A stretch of 64,000 nucleotides of DNA from Deltaproteobacteria bacterium (lineage in GTDB: Bacteria > Myxococcota > JADLHZ01), in NCBI GenBank assembly GCA_020848545.1, contig JADLHZ010000151.1:62001-126000 (forward strand). The letters run 5' to 3'. The translations under genes and the position numbers were made by a program. Below the pieces are notes generated by a model. That model saw only the letters and a program-made list of their open reading frames with translations. It did not search any database and had not been told where the DNA came from. Position 1 is the first letter of the stretch. Each line of letters starts with the position of its first letter. Shown in pieces: positions 12,955 to 20,965 of this stretch.

Positions 12955-13959
12955 ATGAGCGTCTCGGTCGGCGTCGTCAGCCGAAAGCCCCAATCTCGCC
13001 GGCAGATTTCTCGCGCGCTCGTGTCCGGCGGCCTCGCTGTAGAGTTCGCCGATGATGCCGAGGGGCTCGGCGCCTTGCGTGTCAGCAAAGAAGTCCAGCT
13101 CGTCGTCATCGACAGCGATCTCGAGGTCGCCGAAGAGATCGCGGACCTCATCGCGAGGATCCGTGCCAGCGGCCCCCCTGTGCCGGTGGTGCTGCTCTCG
13201 CTCGGTGAGCACAAGAGCGCGCTCATCGAGCTGTTTCGCCAGCGCGACATCGTCAACTTGGTCGCCAAGCACGGCGCCGTACGCGCGGTCTATCCGGTGC
13301 TCGACGAGCGCGAGCTGCTCGTCACCTGCAAGAAGGTCACCGAGCAGGACATCTTCGGCATCGAGAAGTACATCGGCGGCTTCGGCCCGAGGCTGCACAG
13401 AGAAACGCTCGGCGCGATGGCAGAAAAACAGCCGGCGATCGCGCGGCTCGAGCGCTACCTCACCTCGCTCGCCTGCCCGGCGGGCGTCATCCCGGACATC
13501 CTGAACGTCGCCGACGAGCTGATGTTGAACGCCATCGTCCACGCGCCGCGCAACCCGGACGGCAGCGGGCGCTACGAGAAGATCGGTCCTTCCCCGAGCC
13601 TCATGCTCGATCCGCACGAGCGCGTCAGCTTCAGCTACGGCTGCGACGGCCAACGCTTCATCCTTGGCGTCAGCGACAACTTCGGCCGGCTCGGACGCGA
13701 GACGCTCTATCAATACGTGGCCAAAGGCTTCGGCGACGAGAAGCTCGCGCCGGAGGACAAGGCGAGCGGTGCCGGCCTCGGGCTGACGCTGGCGTTTCGT
13801 AGCATCCACCAGCTCGTCTTCAACATCCAAGCGAACGAGCGCACCGAGTGCATCGCCGGTTGGTACTTGCGGGTGAGCAACGCGAAGGAATTCCGCCAAG
13901 TCGGCAAGTCGTTCAACTTGTTCTGGCTGCCCGAAGGCGCCCGGCCGATCGCGCGTTAG
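12955..13959 (+). CDS. Receiver-like + HATPase regulator, paralogue of 3889-4866
   Basis: A 334-aa protein with the same layout as the gene at 3889: a receiver-like N-terminus (VGVVSRKPQSRRQI; VQLVVIDSDLEVAEE, here keeping an Asp at the phosphoacceptor strand), the shared hinge LLVTCKKVTEQDIFGIEKYI, then a GHKL ATPase with N-box ADELMLNAIVHAP, G1-like VSDNFGRLG and G2 ASGAGLGLTLAF. There is no H-box. I infer an anti-sigma or serine-kinase-like role and, as for the paralogue, a STAS protein as possible partner, although none adjoins this copy. It starts 42 bases after the carboxylase stop on the same strand. Its 3' end meets the coiled-coil gene tail to tail (4 bases). Confidence 0.78.
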   Translation: MSVSVGVVSRKPQSRRQISRALVSGGLAVEFADDAEGLGALRVSKEVQLVVIDSDLEVAEEIADLIARIRASGPPVPVVLLSLGEHKSALIELFRQRDIVNLVAKHGAVRAVYPVLDERELLVTCKKVTEQDIFGIEKYIGGFGPRLHRETLGAMAEKQPAIARLERYLTSLACPAGVIPDILNVADELMLNAIVHAPRNPDGSGRYEKIGPSPSLMLDPHERVSFSYGCDGQRFILGVSDNFGRLGRETLYQYVAKGFGDEKLAPEDKASGAGLGLTLAFRSIHQLVFNIQANERTECIAGWYLRVSNAKEFRQVGKSFNLFWLPEGARPIAR

Positions 13960-13963
13960 GAGG

Positions 13964-14701
13964 CTACGGCCCGATCGCGCGCGTCGTCGCCCGCTGCTTC
14001 TTCATGATCTCGTCGTGCTCGGTGTCCGCGCGCAGTGCCGCGTCGAGGTCGTCGGCGATGCGGGTCTCGGCCTCGAGCTGTCGCTTCAGCTCGCGCAGCC
14101 GCTCGATCGTCTGGTCTTCGAGGGAGACGTCGACGCGCGTGCGCCCCAAGGCCAAGCGCAACCCGTGCACCTCGTGCAGCATCGCGCGGAGCCGCGCCGC
14201 GTTTTCGATCCGCGCGGCCTCCGCCCGCTCGAGGCTGCGAATGCGCCCTTCGATCGCGCGCACCTCGTCGGCGAGCGCGTCGCGCAGCGAAGGATCAGCG
14301 CCCTCGGCCGCCGTCGCGCGCGCCTGACACGCCTGCAGCTCCTTCACCAACGCGTCGCGCGACTCGCGCCCGGCGAGCGCTTCGAGCTGCGATCCTTGCG
14401 CGCGCAGGTTCGCGACCACGTTTCGGATCGTCGTGACGTCGGCCGTGGCGCGCACCGCTGAAGAGGCCTGCGCGAGATCTTGTTCGAGCGCGGCGATGGC
14501 GTCCGAGAGCGCGTCGTGCGCTTCGATGTGCGGTGTCTGCTTGATCACGGCCTTCCGCTTCACGCGCGTACGGTACGCGATGATGCCCCCAACTGCCGCC
14601 GCGATGCCTAGCGAGATCGCGGCGCCGGCCGGCCGCTGCGCCGCAGGCAGCCCGGACAACAAGCCGCCCATGAAGGCCAGCGACATGTAGCCACCGAGCA
14701 C
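13964..14701 (-). CDS. Membrane-anchored coiled-coil protein (probably the 3' part of a frameshifted gene)
   Basis: A 245-aa open frame from GTG 14701. It has two Gly/Ala-rich hydrophobic stretches (residues ~5-20 and ~24-42, the latter ISLGIAAAVGGIIAY), then a long alpha-helical, heptad-like region (EALAGRESRDALVKELQACQ; LEDQTIERLRELKRQLEAE). No enzyme motif. The start sits in a GC-rich run without a ribosome site, and a well-formed N-terminal domain lies immediately upstream in another frame (14702-14957), so this is more likely the C-terminal part of one protein: GYF-like domain, membrane anchor, coiled coil. Function unknown. Confidence 0.6.
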   Translation of the reverse strand: MLGGYMSLAFMGGLLSGLPAAQRPAGAAISLGIAAAVGGIIAYRTRVKRKAVIKQTPHIEAHDALSDAIAALEQDLAQASSAVRATADVTTIRNVVANLRAQGSQLEALAGRESRDALVKELQACQARATAAEGADPSLRDALADEVRAIEGRIRSLERAEAARIENAARLRAMLHEVHGLRLALGRTRVDVSLEDQTIERLRELKRQLEAETRIADDLDAALRADTEHDEIMKKQRATTRAIGP

Positions 14702-14957
14702 GCCGCCGCAGCACCCGCCACTTCTTGCTGCGGCGGCGCATGGCGATGAGCTCGAGGTCGGCGTCTGGTGCCGCCTTCACCAGCTCGCGAAACCACGGCA
14801 GCGTGTAAAGCGGCACCCAGTCGCTGCTGCGTTCGTCGAGCTTGACCAGCTCCATGCCACTCGCCGTCCCCATGCGCACGAAGCGCATCAGCTCTTGGTC
14901 GGTATAGCTCGCGAGGAGCTTCGAGCTCGGGTCGCGGCGATAGATCCAAACGGCCAT
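14702..14957 (-). CDS. GYF-like N-terminal segment, open into a second frame
   Basis: From ATG 14957 the frame reads MAVWIYRRDPSSKLLASYTD and continues with SSDWVPLYTLPWFRELVK, a compact module resembling bacterial GYF/DUF4339-like domains (aromatic residues, 'WxPL' pattern). After ~75 residues it turns into Arg-rich sequence typical of an out-of-frame reading and only stops at 14295, inside the downstream coiled-coil gene. I therefore treat 14702-14957 as the true 5' part of the gene at 13964, with a one-base error or mutation in the GC-rich run near 14700-14735. If there is no frameshift, it would be a ~220-aa protein with an unconserved tail. Confidence 0.5.
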
Positions 14958-15002
14958 GGTCGTCTTTCTAGCTAGCACACGCACAAGGCGCGCGCCGTCA
15001 CA

Positions 15003-15188
15003 CTACTCGCTGAGCAAGAGCCCGCGCTTTTGGCCGCTCGACGAGTCGAAGGTATCGATGGCGGCGAACAAGCGCTCGCGCTCGATGCGCCACGGCGCGA
15101 AGGTCTGATTGACGTCGAGGACGAGCACGAGATCCTCGGCCTCCAAGTACGCGCCGATCGGCGAATGGTGGCCGCCGTGGCGCCCACC
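15003..15188 (-). pseudogene. Remnant of a phytochelatin-synthase-like cysteine peptidase (C-terminal part)
   Basis: Not a full ORF: a 61-codon open stretch from after a TAA (15189-15191) to TAG at 15003-15005. It reads GGHHSPIGAYLEAEDLVLVL followed by DVNQTFAPWRIERERLF and ends RGLLLSE. This closely follows the part of phytochelatin-synthase-family proteins that carries the catalytic His (G-H-x-S-P-I-G) and Asp (L-D-V), 18-20 residues apart as expected. The upstream part with the catalytic Cys is absent and there is no good start codon, so I read it as a decayed 3' fragment. It lies between the GYF-like gene and the REC-HPt gene. Confidence 0.5.
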
Positions 15189-15255
15189 TTAGACCACACG
15201 GTTTGACGCGTGCTTCTTTTTCGTCCTCCAGCGAGGTTCTGCTAACCTGGCACCC

Positions 15256-15972
15256 GTGGCCAGAAACACCGCCGATGTCCGCCGCGTGCTCGTCGTCGAC
15301 GACAGCGCGGTCAATCAAAAGGTCGCCAAAGCGATGCTCGAGCGCTTCGGCTGCAAGGTCGATCTCGCCGCCAACGGTCGCGAGGCCGTCACCCTGTGCA
15401 ACGCTCAGTCCTATGATCTCGTCCTGATGGACTGCGAGATGCCGGAGATGGACGGCTATGAAGCGACGCGCGAGATCCGTCGCCAAGAAGGTCAGAAGAA
15501 GCACACGCCTATCGTCGCCGCGACCGCGATGGCCAACGCGCGCGAACGCTGCCTCGCGGTCGGGATGGACGAGCATCTGAGCAAGCCGCTCACCGTCGAG
15601 CACTTGGACGCTGTCCTCTCGCGCTTCGCCGCCGCCGAGATCCGCATCGACACGAGCGCGATCGAGGCGCTGCGCGGGCTCTCCGAAGACGCGAGCTTCC
15701 TGCGCGAAATCTTCGCCGCCTTCGAGTGCTCGCTCGACGACGCTCTCGCGCAGCTGCGCGCCGCGTTGAAGAACGATGACGCGACGGCGTTGAGCCGCCA
15801 CGCGCACACCTTGAAAGGCTCGAGCCGCCAGCTGGGCGCCACCGACGTCGCCACGATCTGCGAGCGCCTAGAGGCCGGCGATCCTGAGCCCGCGCGTCAG
15901 GTCGCCCTGCTCGAGGTCAGCGCCGCCGCGACGCGCAAGCGCTTGGGCGAGATCGTTCGAGGCGCCGAGTGA
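15256..15972 (+). CDS. Receiver-HPt phosphorelay protein
   Basis: A 238-aa protein. Residues ~8-128 are a complete receiver (RRVLVVDDSAVNQ; phosphoacceptor Asp in LVLMDCEMPEMDG; ATAM; SKPL) of the kind found at the C-terminus of hybrid kinases. Residues ~135-238 form an HPt domain with the phosphorylatable His in HAHTLKGSSRQLGA. This is a stand-alone phosphotransfer hub that could pass phosphate between a hybrid kinase and another receiver, for instance the one encoded next (15969), whose GTG start overlaps this stop (GTGA). Start at GTG 15256; ~60 bases upstream are free for a promoter. Confidence 0.9.
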   Translation: MARNTADVRRVLVVDDSAVNQKVAKAMLERFGCKVDLAANGREAVTLCNAQSYDLVLMDCEMPEMDGYEATREIRRQEGQKKHTPIVAATAMANARERCLAVGMDEHLSKPLTVEHLDAVLSRFAAAEIRIDTSAIEALRGLSEDASFLREIFAAFECSLDDALAQLRAALKNDDATALSRHAHTLKGSSRQLGATDVATICERLEAGDPEPARQVALLEVSAAATRKRLGEIVRGAE

Positions 15973-16511
15973 ACGTGCTCATCGCCGACGATGAGGCCGT
16001 CTCGCGGCTCATCGTGAAGAAGGTCGTCGAGGACGCCGGGCACCGCGCGGTGCTCGCCGTCAACGGCGCCGAGGCGATGCTCCTCTTCGAGCGCGCGCAG
16101 CCCGACGTCGTGCTCGCCGATTGGCAAATGCCGGAGCTCTCGGGCGTGCAGCTGTGCCAAAAGATCCGCGCCCTGCGCCGACAACGCTACACCTACGTCG
16201 CGATCATCACCTCGCAGGACGACAAGACGAGCTGCATCGAAGCGCTCGACGCCGGCGCCGACGACTTCATGTCGAAGCCGATCACGCCGGGAGAGCTGAG
16301 CGCGCGCCTGAAGGTGGCCAAGCGGATCTTGGAGCTGCAGGCGGAGGTCACGCAGATGCGCGGCCTCTTGTCGATCTGCTCGTACTGCAAGAAGATCCGC
16401 GAAGGCGAAGCGTGGGTCGCCGTCGAGCAATACGTCGGCAAGCGCAGCGATGCGTCGTTTTCGCACGGCATCTGTCCGAGCTGTTTTCAGCAGCACTATC
16501 CTGACGGCTGA
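15969..16511 (+). CDS. Receiver protein with C-terminal CxxC/CxxC module
   Basis: A 180-aa protein. The receiver spans residues ~1-120 (VLIADDEAVSRL; phosphoacceptor Asp in VVLADWQMPELSG; IITS; SKPI). A short helix leads to a small cysteine module, LLSICSYCKKIREGEAW then SFSHGICPSCF. CSYC and CPSC give four cysteines able to bind a metal; the 'SICSYCKKIR...W...E.Y' pattern recurs at the end of many bacterial receiver and PAS proteins. Output unknown. Translationally coupled to the REC-HPt gene by a GTGA overlap, so the two are a likely phosphate donor/acceptor pair. 68 non-coding bases separate it from the convergent helicase gene. Confidence 0.88.
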   Translation: MNVLIADDEAVSRLIVKKVVEDAGHRAVLAVNGAEAMLLFERAQPDVVLADWQMPELSGVQLCQKIRALRRQRYTYVAIITSQDDKTSCIEALDAGADDFMSKPITPGELSARLKVAKRILELQAEVTQMRGLLSICSYCKKIREGEAWVAVEQYVGKRSDASFSHGICPSCFQQHYPDG

Positions 16512-16579
16512 GCCGATCGATCCTTAGATGGCCAGCATCATGTCGCTGATCCTGCTTGTCGGCTTGCGTTGGTGACGAC

Positions 16580-19500
16580 TCAGCGCGCCACGAAGCCGAG
16601 CGACGACGCCACAAAGCCAGCGTCCGCGAGGTAGAGCGCGAACGGGTGCTCGACCGCACGCGCACCATTGATCTGCTCGACGACGAGGCGGCGACCTTGG
16701 GCGCGATCTTGGAGCAGCGCGGCGGCGAGCAACGTGCCATCGCGCGACCGCTCGGGCTCACGCTCCGGCAAGAACACGTGGATCGCTTTGGCGCCGCGCG
16801 GCAGGTACGCGAGCAGACGCCCGCCCGCGATCACGACCTCGGCGCCGGCGCTGCGCGTGAGCCCGGGCACCGGCCACGGTAGCAGCGCGCCGTACGGATT
16901 CGCCGGATCGGTCGCGGCCAGCCGCGCGAGCTCGACCGCGTCGCCGACCTCGCGCAGCGCGCGCAGTCGTTCGATCGCGGCGGGCACCGCGAACTGCATC
17001 GCCGCCACCTCGCCCACGAAGTAACCGCGCCGCACGCGGCCTTGATCCTCGAGGGTCCGCAGGACGTCGTAGACCGCGGAGAAGCCGCCGCCGATCCCTT
17101 CGAGCTGGGCGACCTCGCGTGTGACGACGCCGTAGCGGCGCAGGAGCTGCTCCGCGATCGCCAGCGCGCGAACCGAGTCACTCGGTCGAGGCAGCGCCCG
17201 CGCGGCGACGAGCGACCAGCGGCCGTCGCCCGCCAGCGGCGCTGCGCGGCGCGATCGAAACGCCGGCGCCGCACGATCGCGGCCGCGCTTCGTCTTCTTG
17301 CTCGTGCGCATGAACGTGCGCAGCGCGCGAAAGGTGTCGTTGACGACGACGCCCCTGAAGAACAAGCGCCAAAGGGCGGCCGTGAGATCGGGCATGAAGC
17401 CGCCGCCCTGCGCGCGTGCGATCGACAGCGAGAACGAGGCGCCGTTCGCCTCCAAGTGCGCGACGATACGCGCCTCGTCTGGCGGAAGCTCCGCGGCGAC
17501 TGGCGGCGACCACAGGCGCGGCAGATGATCGCTGAGATAGAAGGCAACGCGCCCGTCGCGATCGCCGAGCGGCTCGACACCGACGCACACGACTTCGCCG
17601 GCGGCGCACAGCGCATCGAGATCGGCGGCCGCATAGCCGTCGATCCGCGCCGGCAAGATGTCGCGCTCGATGGCCGACGCGACGAGCGGCGCGCCCTGCA
17701 GCTGCTCGATCGTGTCGAGCAGCGCGTCGAGGCCGCGACGCACGAAGCGCGGCTTGCCGTGGAGCCACGTCGCGACGCCCTGCCAGCTCGTGAGCAGACG
17801 CGCGTACGCGGCCGGCGGCACCGGCTCGATTGCTTGGCGCAATTTTTGGAGCGAGCGACGCCGGATCTGAGCCAAGATCTCGGGGTCGCTGAGCTCCCGG
17901 CCGCTGCCGCCCGGGAGAAACTCGCCCTCGAGCAAGCGACCGCCACGCACGAGGCTCTGCAGCACGTCGGCGGCGACGGCGGGCGGCAGCGCGTAGCGAT
18001 CGGCGAGAGCGCGCACCGTGAACGGCGCATGCGTCCGCGCGTAGCGTTGGGCGAGGCCGAGCAAAGGATCCGCGGCAGGTCCGAGCAACACGCGGGGCAG
18101 GCCAGGTGGCAACGAGACGCCGAGCGCATCGCGGTAACGCGCGGCGTCCTCGACGGCGACGAAGCGCTCTTCGCCGGCAATCTGCAGGGGCACGACGCGC
18201 CGTTCGGCGACCAGCTCGCGCAGCCACGCCGCGTCGACGCCGCGCTCGTCGAGCTCCGGCCGGCTGAGATCGCCGAGGCGCAGGAGCAAGTCGTTCAGCT
18301 GATCGGCGCTCTTTGGCGGATAAGCCGTGAGCCGCACGCGCGCTTCGACCTCGGCGATCGCGTCTGCGTCGAGCAGCTCGCGCAGCTCCGCCTCGCCGAG
18401 GAGCTCCTTCAGCTGCGCGCGATCGATCGTCAGCGCCTGCGCCCGGCGCTCTTGCAGGGGCGCGTCGCCGTCATAGAGGTAGTTGGCGACGAAGCCGAAC
18501 ATCAGCGCCGCGGCGAACGGCGAAGGCGCGGCGGCCTCGGCCACGACGACGCGCGTCTCTTGGCGGGCGATCTGCGTGAGCAACGCATGCAGCGCCGGCA
18601 CGTCGAAGAGATCGCGCATGCACTCTCGGTAGGTCTCGAGCAGGATCGGAAAGCTCGGATGCCGCGCCGCCACCGCGAGCAAGTCGGCGGCGCGCTTCCG
18701 CTGTTGCCAGAGCGGAGTCCTCGAGCCCGGACGCCGGCGCGGCAGGAGCAGCGCTCGCGCCGCGTTCTCGCGAAACTTCGCCGCAAACAGGGCGGTGGCG
18801 CCGAGCTGCTCGAGGAGCATCGGCTCGATCTCGGCGGGCGTCGGGATCAAGAGGTCTGCGTCGGGCGGCACGTCACTCTCGGGGAAGCGCACGACGAAGC
18901 CGTCGTTGGTCCACATCGACTCGACGTCGAGGCCAGCGTGCTCCTTCACCCGTAGCACCGCGATCATCGACCACGGCATGTGCACCTGGCCGCCGTAGGG
19001 CGTGAGCACGCAGACGCGCCAGGCGCCGAGCTCATCCTTGTGGCGTTCGACGAGGATCGTGCGATCGTCAGGAACGGCGGCGCCGCGGGTCTGCTGATCG
19101 CCGAGGTACGCGAGCAAGTTCGCCGCCGCCGCGGCATCGAGATCGTGCTCTTCGGTGAGGCGCGCCGTCGCCGTCTTCGCGTCGAACGCCAAGAGCTCGC
19201 GCGTGAACGCACCGATGCGTGCGCCGACCTCGTAGGGCCGCAGCGGCTGCTCACCGCGCCAGAACGGCATCTTCCCAGGCTCACCCGGCGCGGGAGACAC
19301 GAGCACGCGATCGTGTGTCACCTCTTCCACGCGCCACGTCGACGCACCGAGCACGAAGGTCTCGCCGCGCTTCGTCTCGAACACCATCTCCTCGTCGAGC
19401 TCACCGATGCGGCCAGCGGCGGTGGTCTTCGCGCCGGCGAGAAAGACACCGTAGAGGCCGCGGTCGGGAATCGTCCCGCCGCTCGCGATCGCGATGCGCT

Positions 19501-20965
19501 TGCTGCCGTCGCGCGCCTTGATGAGCTTCGCCACGCGATCCCAGGTGATCCGCGGGCGCAGCTCGGCGAAGTCGTCGCTCGCGTAGCGGCCGGAGAGCAT
19601 GTCGAGCACGCCCTCGAAGAGCGCCGGCGTCAGCTCGGAGAACGGCGCCGCCTGTCGCAGGCGCGCAAAGAGCTCATCCGTCGGCCACGCGCGCATCGCG
19701 GCCATCGCGACGATCTGCTGCGCGAGGACGTCGAGGGCGTTCTTCGGCGCGCGGGTGGCTTCGACCTTGCCTTCGTGCATGGCGCGGGTGAGCGCAGCGC
19801 ACGCCAGCAGATCGGCGCGAAACTTCGGGAAGATGACGCCCTCGCTGACGCCACCGACTTGGTGGTTCGCGCGGCCGATGCGCTGCAGCCCGCTCGCGAC
19901 GGACGGCGGCGCTTCGATCTGCACGACGAGATCGATCGCGCCCATGTCGATGCCGAGCTCGAGCGACGACGTGGCGACGAGGCCGCGGACGGCGCCGCGC
20001 TTCAGCCGCTCTTCGATCTCGAGGCGCTGCGGCCGCGCGACCGAGCCGTGGTGGGCGTAGACCAAGGTCTCGCCAGCGAGCTCATTGATCGCGCCCGCCA
20101 AGCGCTCGGCGATGCGCCGGCTGTTGACGAAGATCAACGTCGAGCCGTGCGCGCGCACGAGGTCGAGCAGGCGCGGGTGAATCGCCGCCCAAATCGACGA
20201 AGGCGCCGAGCCGTCTGGCGACTCCGCGCTCATCGTCATGTCTTCGAGCGGCGTTTCGACGCGCAGCGCGAGGCGCTTCACCGCACCGGCATCGGCGATC
20301 GTCACCGGCCGCGTCGCACCGTCACGCTCGAAGCCGCCGAGGAAGCGCGCGACTTCGTCGAGCGGCCGCTGCGTCGCCGACAAGCCGATACGCTGCACGC
20401 GGCGCTCGCACAGGGCCTCGAGACGTTCGAGCGAGAGCATCAGGTGCGCGCCACGCTTCGTCGGCACGAGCGCGTGGATCTCGTCGATGATGACCGTGTC
20501 GACTGCGCGGAGCTGCGCGGCGGCGTTCGACGTGAGCATCAAGTACAGAGACTCGGGCGTCGTGATGAGGATGTCCGGCGCGCGGCGGAGGAAGCGCACG
20601 CGCTCTTGGCTCGGCGTGTCGCCGGTGCGCACCCAGAGCTCGGGGATCACGAAGGTGTCGCCGCGCGCAGCGGCCACCTGGGCAATGCCGGCGATCGGCG
20701 CCCGCAGATTGCGCTCGACGTCGGTCGCGAGCGCCTTCAGCGGCGACACGTAGAGCACGCGACAACGTTGTTTCGGCGGCGGCGCCGGCGCGAACATCAA
20801 CCGATCGATGCAAGCGAGAAACGCGGCGAGCGTCTTTCCGCTGCCGGTCGGCGCGAGCAGCAGCGTGGAGTCGCCGCGCGCGATCGGGGGCCACGCCAGC
20901 GCCTGCGCCCGCGTCGGCGCAGCGAAGCGCGCGTCAAACCAAGCTGCGACCGCCGGATGAAACAC
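16580..20965 (-). CDS. lhr: Lhr-family ATP-dependent DNA/RNA helicase
   Basis: A 1461-aa superfamily 2 helicase of full Lhr length. Motif I is APTGSGKT (residues ~38-45), motif Ia YVSPLKALATD, motif Ib TTPESLYLML, motif II VIIDEIHAL, motif III LSATQ, motif IV TLIFVNSRR, and motif VI region VQIEAPPSVASGLQRIGRA. The long C-terminal part corresponds to the Lhr-specific domains; bacterial Lhr is linked to DNA repair. It starts at GTG 20965, overlapping the antiporter 3' end by 32 bases on the same strand, so they are probably cotranscribed. No frameshift or missing motif seen. Confidence 0.93.
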   Translation of the reverse strand: MFHPAVAAWFDARFAAPTRAQALAWPPIARGDSTLLLAPTGSGKTLAAFLACIDRLMFAPAPPPKQRCRVLYVSPLKALATDVERNLRAPIAGIAQVAAARGDTFVIPELWVRTGDTPSQERVRFLRRAPDILITTPESLYLMLTSNAAAQLRAVDTVIIDEIHALVPTKRGAHLMLSLERLEALCERRVQRIGLSATQRPLDEVARFLGGFERDGATRPVTIADAGAVKRLALRVETPLEDMTMSAESPDGSAPSSIWAAIHPRLLDLVRAHGSTLIFVNSRRIAERLAGAINELAGETLVYAHHGSVARPQRLEIEERLKRGAVRGLVATSSLELGIDMGAIDLVVQIEAPPSVASGLQRIGRANHQVGGVSEGVIFPKFRADLLACAALTRAMHEGKVEATRAPKNALDVLAQQIVAMAAMRAWPTDELFARLRQAAPFSELTPALFEGVLDMLSGRYASDDFAELRPRITWDRVAKLIKARDGSKRIAIASGGTIPDRGLYGVFLAGAKTTAAGRIGELDEEMVFETKRGETFVLGASTWRVEEVTHDRVLVSPAPGEPGKMPFWRGEQPLRPYEVGARIGAFTRELLAFDAKTATARLTEEHDLDAAAAANLLAYLGDQQTRGAAVPDDRTILVERHKDELGAWRVCVLTPYGGQVHMPWSMIAVLRVKEHAGLDVESMWTNDGFVVRFPESDVPPDADLLIPTPAEIEPMLLEQLGATALFAAKFRENAARALLLPRRRPGSRTPLWQQRKRAADLLAVAARHPSFPILLETYRECMRDLFDVPALHALLTQIARQETRVVVAEAAAPSPFAAALMFGFVANYLYDGDAPLQERRAQALTIDRAQLKELLGEAELRELLDADAIAEVEARVRLTAYPPKSADQLNDLLLRLGDLSRPELDERGVDAAWLRELVAERRVVPLQIAGEERFVAVEDAARYRDALGVSLPPGLPRVLLGPAADPLLGLAQRYARTHAPFTVRALADRYALPPAVAADVLQSLVRGGRLLEGEFLPGGSGRELSDPEILAQIRRRSLQKLRQAIEPVPPAAYARLLTSWQGVATWLHGKPRFVRRGLDALLDTIEQLQGAPLVASAIERDILPARIDGYAAADLDALCAAGEVVCVGVEPLGDRDGRVAFYLSDHLPRLWSPPVAAELPPDEARIVAHLEANGASFSLSIARAQGGGFMPDLTAALWRLFFRGVVVNDTFRALRTFMRTSKKTKRGRDRAAPAFRSRRAAPLAGDGRWSLVAARALPRPSDSVRALAIAEQLLRRYGVVTREVAQLEGIGGGFSAVYDVLRTLEDQGRVRRGYFVGEVAAMQFAVPAAIERLRALREVGDAVELARLAATDPANPYGALLPWPVPGLTRSAGAEVVIAGGRLLAYLPRGAKAIHVFLPEREPERSRDGTLLAAALLQDRAQGRRLVVEQINGARAVEHPFALYLADAGFVASSLGFVAR

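Noticed and set aside
16512-16579. tRNA or small RNA gene between convergent genes
   Set aside because: No cloverleaf, no conserved TTC arm and no terminator hairpin seen in these 68 bases.
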